From: Gammaproteobacteria bacterium
Lineage (GTDB): Bacteria; Pseudomonadota; Gammaproteobacteria; Steroidobacterales; MnTg04
Direction: 5' to 3'
Assembly: GCA_027297845.1 (NCBI GenBank)
Contig: JAPUHG010000083.1
Span: 1 to 15,783 of the forward strand
DNA length: 15,783 bases
The notes under the pieces are model-generated. The model was not told where the DNA came from and ran no database searches. It worked only from the letters and a program-made list of their open reading frames with translations. This document shows positions 7,757 through 14,483 of the stretch, piece after piece. Position 1 is the first letter of the stretch. Each line of letters begins with the position of its first letter. The position numbers were made by a program, and so were the translations under genes.

Positions 7757-9445
7757 ATGAGTATCACTAAGACTTTGAATTTCGGAATCCGCAGATGGGT
7801 TTTCCTCACACTGGTATGCGGTTCATGGTTGATCGTGCCGGAAACAATCGCGCAGGAAAACGAGACGCCACAGAACATGGAAATAGTTCTTGTGGAGATC
7901 CCGATGCCGGATTTAACCCGGTTGAAGCCGGAGATCCGCAATCTGATCGAACCGGCCATCGCAGATTTTGAGGCTGGGCGGGACCAACTCGACGGAGTGG
8001 AGCTGGGGTATCATTTCGCTCGTCTGGCGATGTATTTCCATGCCTACCAAATGTTTGACCAGGCCAGGGCTGGGTACCGGAATGCGGTGCTTCTCGACTC
8101 GGGGAATTATCGGTGGACCTACCTGCTCGGTATCGTGCTCGCAGCACTCAATCAACCTGATCGTGCGATAGCAATGTATAAGCTCAGTCTTGGGCTCGAG
8201 CCGTCGAATATTGCCGCGCGAATCCGACTGGGTTCGCAGCTTGTGCGCCAGGGCGCCATCGAAGACGGTGAGGTGCAATTGCAACAGGTTTTGAGACTGG
8301 ACAACAGGAACGCGGCGGCTCTGGTGGGAATGGGCCAAATTGAGCTTGAGCGAAAGCAATACCAGAGGGCGACCTCCTTTTTCCTGCGCGCACTGGATTC
8401 ACAGCCGGATGCGGGTTATTTACACAGTCATCTGGCGGCAGCCTATGGTGCGATGAACGACGATGCCAACGCGGACCGGCATCTGCAGCAAGTTAATCAG
8501 CGTATTCCGGTGATCGAGGATCCGGTTCTTTCTTTCGTTAATGCTCACCAGGTTGCTCCGGCGGAATATCTGCGCATAGGTCGGGAGTTGGTGCGAGCAG
8601 GAAAACATTCGGCAGCGGTCAAGGCGTTTCAGTTGGCGACCGCTATCGATCCGAGTTTCCAGCTGGCATTTGTCGCGCTGGCGGAAAGTTACCGGGAGCT
8701 CAAGCAAGACAGAGCCGCCTACGCTGCGATTGACGAAGCGCTTAAGCTCAGGCCGTCGGGTCCGAGGGTAAATTATATCAAGGCCGTGTGGCTGGATCAG
8801 GATGGCAGCGGCAGTATTGCGGTCGGTTATTATCGCTCCGCACTGAACGGTCGCCCGGAATTTGCCAGGGCGCGTTTGCTGCTCGCCAATACGCTAATGA
8901 GATTGGAGCGCTTTGCCGATGCTACCGTACAATATCAGCGAGTAGTCGCGGAGGATGAGCAGAACAGGGTCGCGAGATATCTGCTTGGCATGGCCTACCT
9001 GGTACAGGAAAATTGCGCCGCCGCGATTGGACCCATTGGGGATTCGCTGGCCCTGGGTTTTGTCAATGTCAGGGCCAGGATTGTAGCTGCCCGGCTTTTT
9101 GCCACCTGTCCAGCCGCTTCTGTCAGCCAGCGGGAGCAGGGCCTGGGCTATGCGCGCGACCTTTATCGTGAGTTGCCCGGTGCGGATATGGCGGTAACGC
9201 TGGCAATGGCCCTGGCAGCCAACGGAGATTTTGCCGAGGCCGAGGAATACCAGGCGCAGGCGATGTTCGAGGCGATTCGTAATCAAGACGCTGAACAGCA
9301 AGCCATGTTGTATGTCGATATGCAGCGATATCAGCAGAAAAAACCAGCGCTCAAGTCATGGCCGGATGGAGCGGAGATATTTTTGCCGCCCGGCAATCTT
9401 CGGGAATCGAGGTCGTCGGCAGGGCAGTCCGAGACTGCCGGGTAG
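7757..9445 (+). CDS. Exported TPR repeat protein, paralog of the lipoprotein at 12864-14483
   Basis: ATG 7757 (562 residues) is preferred over the in-frame GTG at 7745, because it gives a clean signal peptide: basic MSITKTLNFGIRR, a hydrophobic core, and a cleavage region around ETIAQ|ENE near residue 29. The mature protein is a long array of TPR helix pairs (about 60-410; for example the units ending in LGLEPSN, LRLDNRN and LDSQPDA), followed by a less regular helical tail ending with a WPDGAEIFLPPG-like segment. The only cysteines in the mature protein are C420 and C451, which match in spacing the pair in the paralog; an AMALAANG motif is also shared exactly. TPR arrays act as protein-binding scaffolds; the partner is probably the propeller protein encoded 32 bp upstream, since the same gene order recurs on the other strand. 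No enzymatic motif is seen. Confidence 0.88.
   Translation: MSITKTLNFGIRRWVFLTLVCGSWLIVPETIAQENETPQNMEIVLVEIPMPDLTRLKPEIRNLIEPAIADFEAGRDQLDGVELGYHFARLAMYFHAYQMFDQARAGYRNAVLLDSGNYRWTYLLGIVLAALNQPDRAIAMYKLSLGLEPSNIAARIRLGSQLVRQGAIEDGEVQLQQVLRLDNRNAAALVGMGQIELERKQYQRATSFFLRALDSQPDAGYLHSHLAAAYGAMNDDANADRHLQQVNQRIPVIEDPVLSFVNAHQVAPAEYLRIGRELVRAGKHSAAVKAFQLATAIDPSFQLAFVALAESYRELKQDRAAYAAIDEALKLRPSGPRVNYIKAVWLDQDGSGSIAVGYYRSALNGRPEFARARLLLANTLMRLERFADATVQYQRVVAEDEQNRVARYLLGMAYLVQENCAAAIGPIGDSLALGFVNVRARIVAARLFATCPAASVSQREQGLGYARDLYRELPGADMAVTLAMALAANGDFAEAEEYQAQAMFEAIRNQDAEQQAMLYVDMQRYQQKKPALKSWPDGAEIFLPPGNLRESRSSAGQSETAG
9423..9439 (+). repeat. Short inverted repeat at the 3' end of the TPR gene
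   Basis: GGCAGT (9423-9428) and ACTGCC (9434-9439) are perfect 6-bp arms with a 5-nt loop, just before the TAG stop at 9443-9445. There is no T-tract. With the hairpin at 9455-9479 it makes two successive potential stem-loops between the TPR gene and the next gene; it may protect the transcript 3' end or may be chance. Confidence 0.35.
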
Positions 9446-9454
9446 CAATAACGA

Positions 9455-9479
9455 CCGGCGAGGGACAAGCCTGCGCCGG
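9455..9479 (+). promoter_or_regulatory. Leader hairpin directly upstream of a ribosome binding site
   Basis: CCGGCG (9455-9460) pairs with CGCCGG (9474-9479), and the inner AGG (9461-9463) pairs with CCT (9470-9472), leaving one bulged G (9473) and a 6-nt loop (GACAAG). The structure ends one base before the AGGAG ribosome site of the following gene. It could stop upstream transcript decay, tune translation or partially attenuate transcription; no U-tract follows. Confidence 0.4.
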
Positions 9480-9480
9480 C

Positions 9481-9485
9481 AGGAG
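9481..9485 (+). promoter_or_regulatory. Shine-Dalgarno AGGAG that fixes the start at 9492
   Basis: AGGAG lies 6 nt before ATG 9492. It is the strongest ribosome site seen in the left-hand gene run. It decides the start against the open frame that continues upstream into the TPR gene. Confidence 0.75.
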
Positions 9486-9491
9486 ACAGCA

Positions 9492-10004
9492 ATGGGTTTC
9501 AAAACAGAGCAAGACGTCGAGAAATTTGCCGAATGGCTGAAAGAGCAGATTCAAGGGATGAGTCGCCATGTCTATGCCAGTGGACTGTTTTCCGTAGAGG
9601 CAACAGGCCATTGTGTCTGGTCGGTGCCGCATCTTGTGTTTCTTGGTCAGATCTGGCCAAAAGATGACCGCTCAAGTAAGTACTGGGTTATTTCGGGACT
9701 GGATTTGCCGACGGACCATTTTGAGGAAGGGCTGGCCGCGACGCCACGCGAAGCTTTGCGTCACTTTTCGATGAAATGGCAGTTGCAGAGTTCCAAAGTC
9801 GCGGAGCTGGGCGAGCAGGGCGGTAGTGATGGCGCCGTATCATCTGCTACCGACTGGCAAAGAATCGCCGATGGTTTGCAATCGAATGCGGAGGCGCTTT
9901 ACACGCTGGTCGAGCGCGACGAGTTGTGGGATGCTGAAAAAGGCGCTGTAGACAACGTTTTGGCCGCCGTCGGACAGCAAGGGGCTGATGAGCCGGTACA
10001 ATAG
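9492..10004 (+). CDS. Small cytosolic protein, DUF4826-like
   Basis: The protein has 170 residues with no signal peptide or membrane segment. The start at ATG 9492 is chosen for its AGGAG site; a longer in-frame reading would overlap the TPR gene and has an Arg-rich, unnatural N-terminus. The region of about 9-96, with EKFAEWLKEQ near the start, a W43/P46 pair, then YWVISGLDLPTD (64-75) and TPREALRHF-x3-W near 84-96, recalls the DUF4826 pattern of Gammaproteobacteria (WVISGDLPTD followed by HPREA and W). That match is from memory and only moderately secure. The C-terminal ~70 residues are low in motifs and helical. The molecular function is unknown. It follows the TPR gene by 46 bp on the same strand, so it may be the operon's last gene or be separately controlled. 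It ends 13 bp from the convergent neighbour. Confidence 0.75.
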   Translation: MGFKTEQDVEKFAEWLKEQIQGMSRHVYASGLFSVEATGHCVWSVPHLVFLGQIWPKDDRSSKYWVISGLDLPTDHFEEGLAATPREALRHFSMKWQLQSSKVAELGEQGGSDGAVSSATDWQRIADGLQSNAEALYTLVERDELWDAEKGAVDNVLAAVGQQGADEPVQ

Positions 10005-10017
10005 CGGGTCGGAGGCC

Positions 10018-10593
10018 TTACTTGACGCGCGTGACACGCACCGACTTGTTGACTCCTTCGACGCTGAGCAAATAGCTGTTAAATGATTTGCGTTTGATGG
10101 TGGCTATCGGGTGACTGGAGCCACGCCAGGACAAACTGGAATTGACGTCTTTCTGCATCCAGACCTGGCCATTTTCCAGTCTAAACACGGTCCTCCCGTC
10201 CCAACCGTCGAAATCGTTGATTATGCGGCTGCTAAGTTTTTTAATGCCCTTGTTGGCGGCCTGGTTTTCCAGGCCGAAAAGGTCCTGATAGCTGGAGACT
10301 CCGGTTATCGGTGCCGACTCGGTTGCGGGTTCTTCCTGGGCAGGGGCGGCGGCGGATTGAACATCCGGTTCCGGAGTTGGTGGTGTAACCGGAGTACCGG
10401 TCGCCGGTTTTACGGGTGTTACGACAGGTGCTGCGCCGGGGCTGGCCCCGGCTAATCTGTCGAAACAGGCAAGGCGCGTGTTCGCGTCCTTAATAGCGGC
10501 ACAGTTTGCCAGCGATTCTTCGGCAAGACCGTAGCTTGGCGCAAGCAAAAGGCAACAGGGGACCGCAAGCAATATCAGTCGATTCATGATCAT
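10018..10593 (-). CDS. Small exported protein with Cys motif and NGQVWxQ C-terminal domain
   Basis: The protein has 191 residues from ATG 10593 (189 if the in-frame ATG at 10587 is used; the AGGA upstream lies 4 or 10 nt away, so either is possible). A signal peptide (about 1-24) ends around YGLA|EES. The mature N-terminus has a NCAAIKDANTRLACFDRL motif (two cysteines, C31 and C43 in this numbering), familiar from periplasmic proteins of Gammaproteobacteria. A Pro/Thr/Ala-rich linker (about 48-92) leads to a C-terminal beta-rich domain with FRLENGQVWMQKD and a SYLLSVEG stretch, which I recall from hypothetical proteins in the same group. No enzymatic function is known to me. It has no evident link to the propeller/TPR genes and stands alone between convergent and divergent neighbours. 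Confidence 0.85.
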   Translation of the reverse strand: MIMNRLILLAVPCCLLLAPSYGLAEESLANCAAIKDANTRLACFDRLAGASPGAAPVVTPVKPATGTPVTPPTPEPDVQSAAAPAQEEPATESAPITGVSSYQDLFGLENQAANKGIKKLSSRIINDFDGWDGRTVFRLENGQVWMQKDVNSSLSWRGSSHPIATIKRKSFNSYLLSVEGVNKSVRVTRVK

Positions 10594-10644
10594 TTGATCC
10601 TGTATGGTTTTTCTAATCCAAACATATTATTCATTGGCCCGCGA

Positions 10645-10663
10645 GGCAAGTCTGGTACTTGCC
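10645..10663. promoter_or_regulatory. Perfect inverted repeat in divergent intergenic region (possible operator)
   Basis: GGCAAGT (10645-10651) and ACTTGCC (10657-10663) are exact 7-bp arms around CTGGT. No T-tract follows on either strand, so it does not look like a terminator. The right arm overlaps the proposed -35 element of the sulfotransferase promoter, and the repeat sits upstream of the minus-strand gene as well, so a dimeric regulator binding here could affect one or both genes. This is inferred from position only. Confidence 0.45.
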
Positions 10664-10686
10664 CGGCTGGCGAGAAGCCGCATAAT
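10659..10686 (+). promoter_or_regulatory. Candidate sigma70-type promoter for the TPR-sulfotransferase gene
   Basis: TTGCCC (10659-10664; 4 of 6 to TTGACA) and CATAAT (10681-10686; 5 of 6 to TATAAT) are separated by 16 bp. Transcription would begin near 10693, giving a leader of roughly 18 nt containing the AGGA ribosome site at 10701-10704. Confidence 0.45.
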
Positions 10687-10700
10687 GTGGCCACTTAGAC

Positions 10701-10704
10701 AGGA
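10701..10704 (+). promoter_or_regulatory. Shine-Dalgarno AGGA supporting a TTG start
   Basis: AGGA lies 6 nt before TTG 10711. The next in-frame ATG (residue 16) has no comparable site, so this decides for the TTG start. Confidence 0.6.
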
Positions 10705-10710
10705 ATTATT

Positions 10711-12855
10711 TTGACCGATTCAAAAAACCTACACGCCGATAAAACCCGCCATTACATGCTGGGACAGGCCGCCCACAAACTAGGTCAGCTCGAACAGGCC
10801 AGGCAGCATTTTGTCGCGGCATTACAGTTGGACCCCGAACATGCAGATGCGTTGCATTCTCTGGGTAGCATTGATGCTGCGTCAGGCGAGCTTGCTGGCG
10901 CTGAAAGGCTGGTTAGGAAGGCTATTGCCGTCAACCCCATGCAGGCGAGTTTCCTGAACACGCTGGGCAATATCCTGCGGGCGCGCAAGGAATACAAGGA
11001 GGCCGCAGCTGTGTACCGGCAGGCGTTACAGTTGCAACCAGGGCTCGCAGTAACGCATAACAGCCTTGGCATGGTGTTCAAGGAACAGGGTGACCTGGAT
11101 CAGGCAATCGAGTGCTATTTCAAGGCTCTCGAGCTGGATCCGGAGAATGCGGCGGTTTACAACAATCTCGGCCGAGTCCTTAATAATCGATCCAAGTTCG
11201 ACGAGGCGGCCGACGCATTCCTTCGAGCGCTCACGATCCGACCGAAGTTCGCCGAAGTGCATAACAATCTCGGTCATGTTTATCGGGCCCAAAACAAATT
11301 GGACAGAGCGGAAGACTGTTTTAAAAATGCAATCAGCTGCGATCCGGAAATGGCCAGCGCCTACCAGAATCTCGGCACTGTGCTGATGATGAAAAGTCGG
11401 CCGCTGGATGCGGTAGATGCTTTTTCAACGGCGGCGCGATTGAACCCCGGTGACCTCGTCGCCAGGCTTAACGAGGGAATCAGCCTGCACACAGCCGGAA
11501 AGCTGGGCGCAGCGGTTGTGGCCTATCAGGCTGTTTTGCAAATAAACCCCGAGCATTCGGAAGCATGGCTGGCGCTTGGGCTGGCGTTTAATGAGCTCAG
11601 GAAGTCGGACGAGGCGTATGCTGCGTTGAAAAAGGCAATTGCCTGTGATCCGGAGAACCCGCGTCCATATGCGGAACTGGCGGCGTTGCATGAGGATTTG
11701 AATGAACTTGAGAAGGGGATGGTCGTCGCCATGGAGGGACTGGCGATAGACCCGAGAGACCCGAGAATCAACCTGGAAATAGCGAAGATAGATCGGCGCA
11801 ATGGCGATATAGCCAAAGCAATAAGCAGGCTGGAACAATTTGACCTGTCGGCAATGGACCATCGCCTGGTGCAACAATTCAGTTACGAATTGGGCCTGGA
11901 AAAGGACCGGGTTGGGGAGTTTGATCAGGCTTTCGAACTGTTTGAGATGGCCAATCGCAACGGCCGGATGAACGAAAGATTGGAGCAGGTCGATGCGCAG
12001 CGCTTTCTCAGGAAGATTGACGATCTGCATGCTTTTTTCGAGCGTGAAGATGTCAGGGCGTGGCCCACCGCAGAACCAATCGAAACGAACGATACTCCGG
12101 TTTTCCTTTTCGGTTTTCCGCGATCCGGTACGACCCTGACAGATCTATTGCTCGATGGTCACTCGATGATTAGCACCCTTGAGGAGAAGCCGACCATTAA
12201 CGCCGTTGAATTGGCGTTGACCAGCGATGAACCCGGCTACCCGGAAAACCTGAAAAGCCTGGATGGCGGCGAATTGGAGAAGCTGAGGAAGATGTACTTT
12301 GCCGAAGTCGACAAGCACGTTGAGCGCACCCGGGGAACAATCATCGTCGACAAGCTCCCGATTCGTACGGTGCACGCAGGACTGATCTGGCGACTGTTTC
12401 CAGCAGCGAAGATAGTATTTTCTGCACGCCATCCTTGCGACGTATGTCTGTCCTGTTTTATGCAACAGTTCAACACTAATGACGCGTTTGCCAATTTCTT
12501 TAGTCTCGAAGACACGGTCAACATTTACGACAAGGTGATGCGGCTGTGGCAGGTTTATGTCGGCAAACTCAATATGGATATTCACTTGCTGCGTTACGAG
12601 GACCTGGTCAATGATCTTGAAGGAGAGGCAAAAAATCTGTTCCGGTTTCTTGGTTTAGCCTGGCAACCGGAAGTGCTGGCATTTAACGAGAAAGCGAAAA
12701 AAAGAGGGCGCATCGCGACCAACAGTTACCACCAGGTAACCGAGCCGCTTTACCAGCGAGCGGTCGGTCGGTGGCTGTCCTATGCGGATAAGCTCGCACC
12801 GTTCATGGCGATCCTGGAGCCACACATCCGCTACTTTGGCTATAAGGACTCCTGA
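10711..12855 (+). CDS. TPR-containing PAPS-dependent sulfotransferase
   Basis: The protein has 714 residues from a TTG start. It has no signal peptide, so it is probably cytosolic. Residues about 15-350 are a regular TPR array of around ten units (pattern A...Y..AL.L.P..A..YNNLG), followed by more irregular helices to about 440. Residues about 460-714 are a sulfotransferase domain. The 5'-phosphosulfate loop is FGFPRSGTT (467-475), and the 3'-phosphate site is R573 with S581 in ARHPCDVCLS, the usual R-x7-S spacing. The architecture matches known bacterial TPR-sulfotransferases, distantly related to tyrosylprotein sulfotransferase; the reaction is transfer of sulfate from PAPS to a hydroxyl group of a glycan, peptide or small molecule. 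The acceptor is not deducible; the TPR part may bind it or a partner protein. No PAPS-synthesis gene is nearby. It is transcribed alone and ends 8 bp from the convergent lipoprotein gene. Confidence 0.92.
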   Translation: MTDSKNLHADKTRHYMLGQAAHKLGQLEQARQHFVAALQLDPEHADALHSLGSIDAASGELAGAERLVRKAIAVNPMQASFLNTLGNILRARKEYKEAAAVYRQALQLQPGLAVTHNSLGMVFKEQGDLDQAIECYFKALELDPENAAVYNNLGRVLNNRSKFDEAADAFLRALTIRPKFAEVHNNLGHVYRAQNKLDRAEDCFKNAISCDPEMASAYQNLGTVLMMKSRPLDAVDAFSTAARLNPGDLVARLNEGISLHTAGKLGAAVVAYQAVLQINPEHSEAWLALGLAFNELRKSDEAYAALKKAIACDPENPRPYAELAALHEDLNELEKGMVVAMEGLAIDPRDPRINLEIAKIDRRNGDIAKAISRLEQFDLSAMDHRLVQQFSYELGLEKDRVGEFDQAFELFEMANRNGRMNERLEQVDAQRFLRKIDDLHAFFEREDVRAWPTAEPIETNDTPVFLFGFPRSGTTLTDLLLDGHSMISTLEEKPTINAVELALTSDEPGYPENLKSLDGGELEKLRKMYFAEVDKHVERTRGTIIVDKLPIRTVHAGLIWRLFPAAKIVFSARHPCDVCLSCFMQQFNTNDAFANFFSLEDTVNIYDKVMRLWQVYVGKLNMDIHLLRYEDLVNDLEGEAKNLFRFLGLAWQPEVLAFNEKAKKRGRIATNSYHQVTEPLYQRAVGRWLSYADKLAPFMAILEPHIRYFGYKDS

Positions 12856-12863
12856 CGAGCTGT

Positions 12864-14483
12864 TCAGGGAGTGGCCGGCAGACCGGCCATTTCGCGTTTG
12901 TCTGCGAGCGATGCCGGTAACGGCGAGTAAAATGGATTGCCCGCTGGCCATGGCCTGGTAGCCGCCTGGCCCTGCTGGTATCGAAGGAGATTCGCTTCTG
13001 CGAATTTTTTTGCGGTGCCGCCGGGCATGCTGTTCAGCAGAGTCTGCTGCAGTCGAGCTGCTTCGCCGGTTTCGCCATTGGCCGCCAGTGCCATGGCGAA
13101 CGCTTCGGCGCTATCCAGAGTGCGCATGGAGTCGAACATCTGGTTCGCTAACGCCAGCCATCGCCTTTTGTCTGCTGCCGCAACCTGCGGGCAACTCGAA
13201 CCCGAACGAATCAAACCCTGGTTCAAAGTGCCGGAATCTGCTTGCAAGGCAAGCGCGCGCTCCATGGTCGTGATTGCGGCGAGACAGTCACCGCTGGCAT
13301 GTAGTGACAACGCAAGCCTGAACAACAGCAGTACATCCTGTGTTTTTGCATTGTCGATTTTCTGGAAAAGGCCGACAGCTTGCTGGAATTGTTTTTGCCG
13401 CATGCGCAGATTCGCCAGTAACAATTTTGGCGGTTCGGCTTGCGGGTCGCCTGCGATCGCGATTAGGTAGTGCTCTGCAGCCTGGGCATCGTTACCGGTT
13501 TCCTCCAGCAACCGGGCTTTGCTGTAGTGCGCCTTTGCCGAATCAGGATTCAATTCCAGCGAACGTTCAACCTGAAATCTTGCCTGCTTCGTATCGCCAA
13601 GCAGCTCGAGTACCCAGGACAACGCCAGATGCGTCGTAGCATCGCCCGGTTTGGATTCCAGCGCCCGCCGATAATTTTCTGCCGCGCCAGGCAGGTCACC
13701 ACGCTCGAACGCAGCGCGTCCGTTATCCAGGTAGGTTCGGGAGTTGCGGTGCAAGGCGCTGAGCTCTATCAGGAGTTGGTCCTCGAACCAGGGTGTGGTG
13801 GTTCCCCGTAACGCCATTTCCTGCCGTGCCATGTCCCGGTCATCGCTCTGCCGGTAAGCCATGGCCAGGTAGTAATGCAGCTGGCTTGCGGTGGGTTGAA
13901 TATCCAACGCCATTTGCAGGCGTTCGATGGCGCTTGCAAATTCCCTTTTTGCGATGTGGAACCTGGCCAGACCGGTCAGCGCCGCCGCACTATCAGGATC
14001 GATTTCGAGAGCTCGCAAAAAAGCGGCCTCGGCCTGGTCCGCTTGCTGGTCGTCGAGATACACCTGACCCAGATGAATCCAGCCAGCCAGGTAATCGGGG
14101 TTCAGATCCAGGGCGCGCAGGTAATATTCCTCCGCATTATCATAATTACCAAGACGTTGGTGGCTAAAGGCGAGCAGATAGAGCCAACGGAAGTTTTTAT
14201 CGTCGAGGGCGATGGCATTGGCATAGCTGCCTTGTGCCGGACCGTGCATCTCGTAGGCCTGGTAGAGCATCCCCATGTTTCCCCAGGCGTTTGCTTGTTG
14301 CTGCCTGTCGCCCGTTGCGGCTTCGACTGGAATTCGCGCATCCCCGAGCCATTTCTGCACGCCTGGTTCCAGGTCGCTCAGATCGGGATGACTGACCTCC
14401 TCGAGCGGCACACCTTTGGCGCAGCCGGCAAAGGCCATTAAGATCGCCACGACCAGCGACCTGGACATGCGCAGGCTAATCAT
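12864..14483 (-). CDS. TPR lipoprotein, paralog of the exported TPR protein at 7757-9445
   Basis: ATG 14483 (539 residues) is preferred: it overlaps the TAG stop of the upstream gene by 8 bp (typical translational coupling) and gives a short lipoprotein signal, MISLRMSRSLVV through AFAGC, with C21 as the lipidated residue. The F at -3 is not ideal for a lipobox. A longer start at 14504 adds seven residues and has no ribosome site. After C21, about 40-380 is a TPR array (units ending LDLNPD, LEIDPDS, LDIQPTA and LELNPDS). It shares with its paralog a WLYLL/WTYLL motif after the first repeat, the AMALAANG motif, a C-terminal RYQQ...WP segment, and the cysteine pair C400/C431. It is expected on an envelope membrane facing the periplasm, or on the outer surface if exported. 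Partner inferred: the propeller protein encoded just upstream. Confidence 0.9.
   Translation of the reverse strand: MISLRMSRSLVVAILMAFAGCAKGVPLEEVSHPDLSDLEPGVQKWLGDARIPVEAATGDRQQQANAWGNMGMLYQAYEMHGPAQGSYANAIALDDKNFRWLYLLAFSHQRLGNYDNAEEYYLRALDLNPDYLAGWIHLGQVYLDDQQADQAEAAFLRALEIDPDSAAALTGLARFHIAKREFASAIERLQMALDIQPTASQLHYYLAMAYRQSDDRDMARQEMALRGTTTPWFEDQLLIELSALHRNSRTYLDNGRAAFERGDLPGAAENYRRALESKPGDATTHLALSWVLELLGDTKQARFQVERSLELNPDSAKAHYSKARLLEETGNDAQAAEHYLIAIAGDPQAEPPKLLLANLRMRQKQFQQAVGLFQKIDNAKTQDVLLLFRLALSLHASGDCLAAITTMERALALQADSGTLNQGLIRSGSSCPQVAAADKRRWLALANQMFDSMRTLDSAEAFAMALAANGETGEAARLQQTLLNSMPGGTAKKFAEANLLRYQQGQAATRPWPAGNPFYSPLPASLADKREMAGLPATP
12872..12892 (+). terminator. Possible weak terminator after the sulfotransferase gene
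   Basis: TGGCCGG (12872-12878) and CCGGCCA (12883-12889) form a perfect 7-bp stem with a CAGA loop, followed on the plus strand by TTT and then CGCGTTTG. It starts 16 bp after the sulfotransferase stop. The U-tract is short, so termination would be weak. The same bases encode the last residues of the convergent lipoprotein (MAGLPATP), and there is no U-tract in that direction. Confidence 0.4.

Noticed and set aside
9423..9439. Rho-independent terminator after the exported TPR gene
   Set aside because: The stem is short and no T-tract follows, so it was kept only as an inverted repeat.
9231..9491. N-terminal extension of the DUF4826-like protein
   Set aside because: It would overlap the TPR gene by over 200 bp and gives an Arg-rich sequence. 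The AGGAG site 6 nt before ATG 9492 marks the real start.
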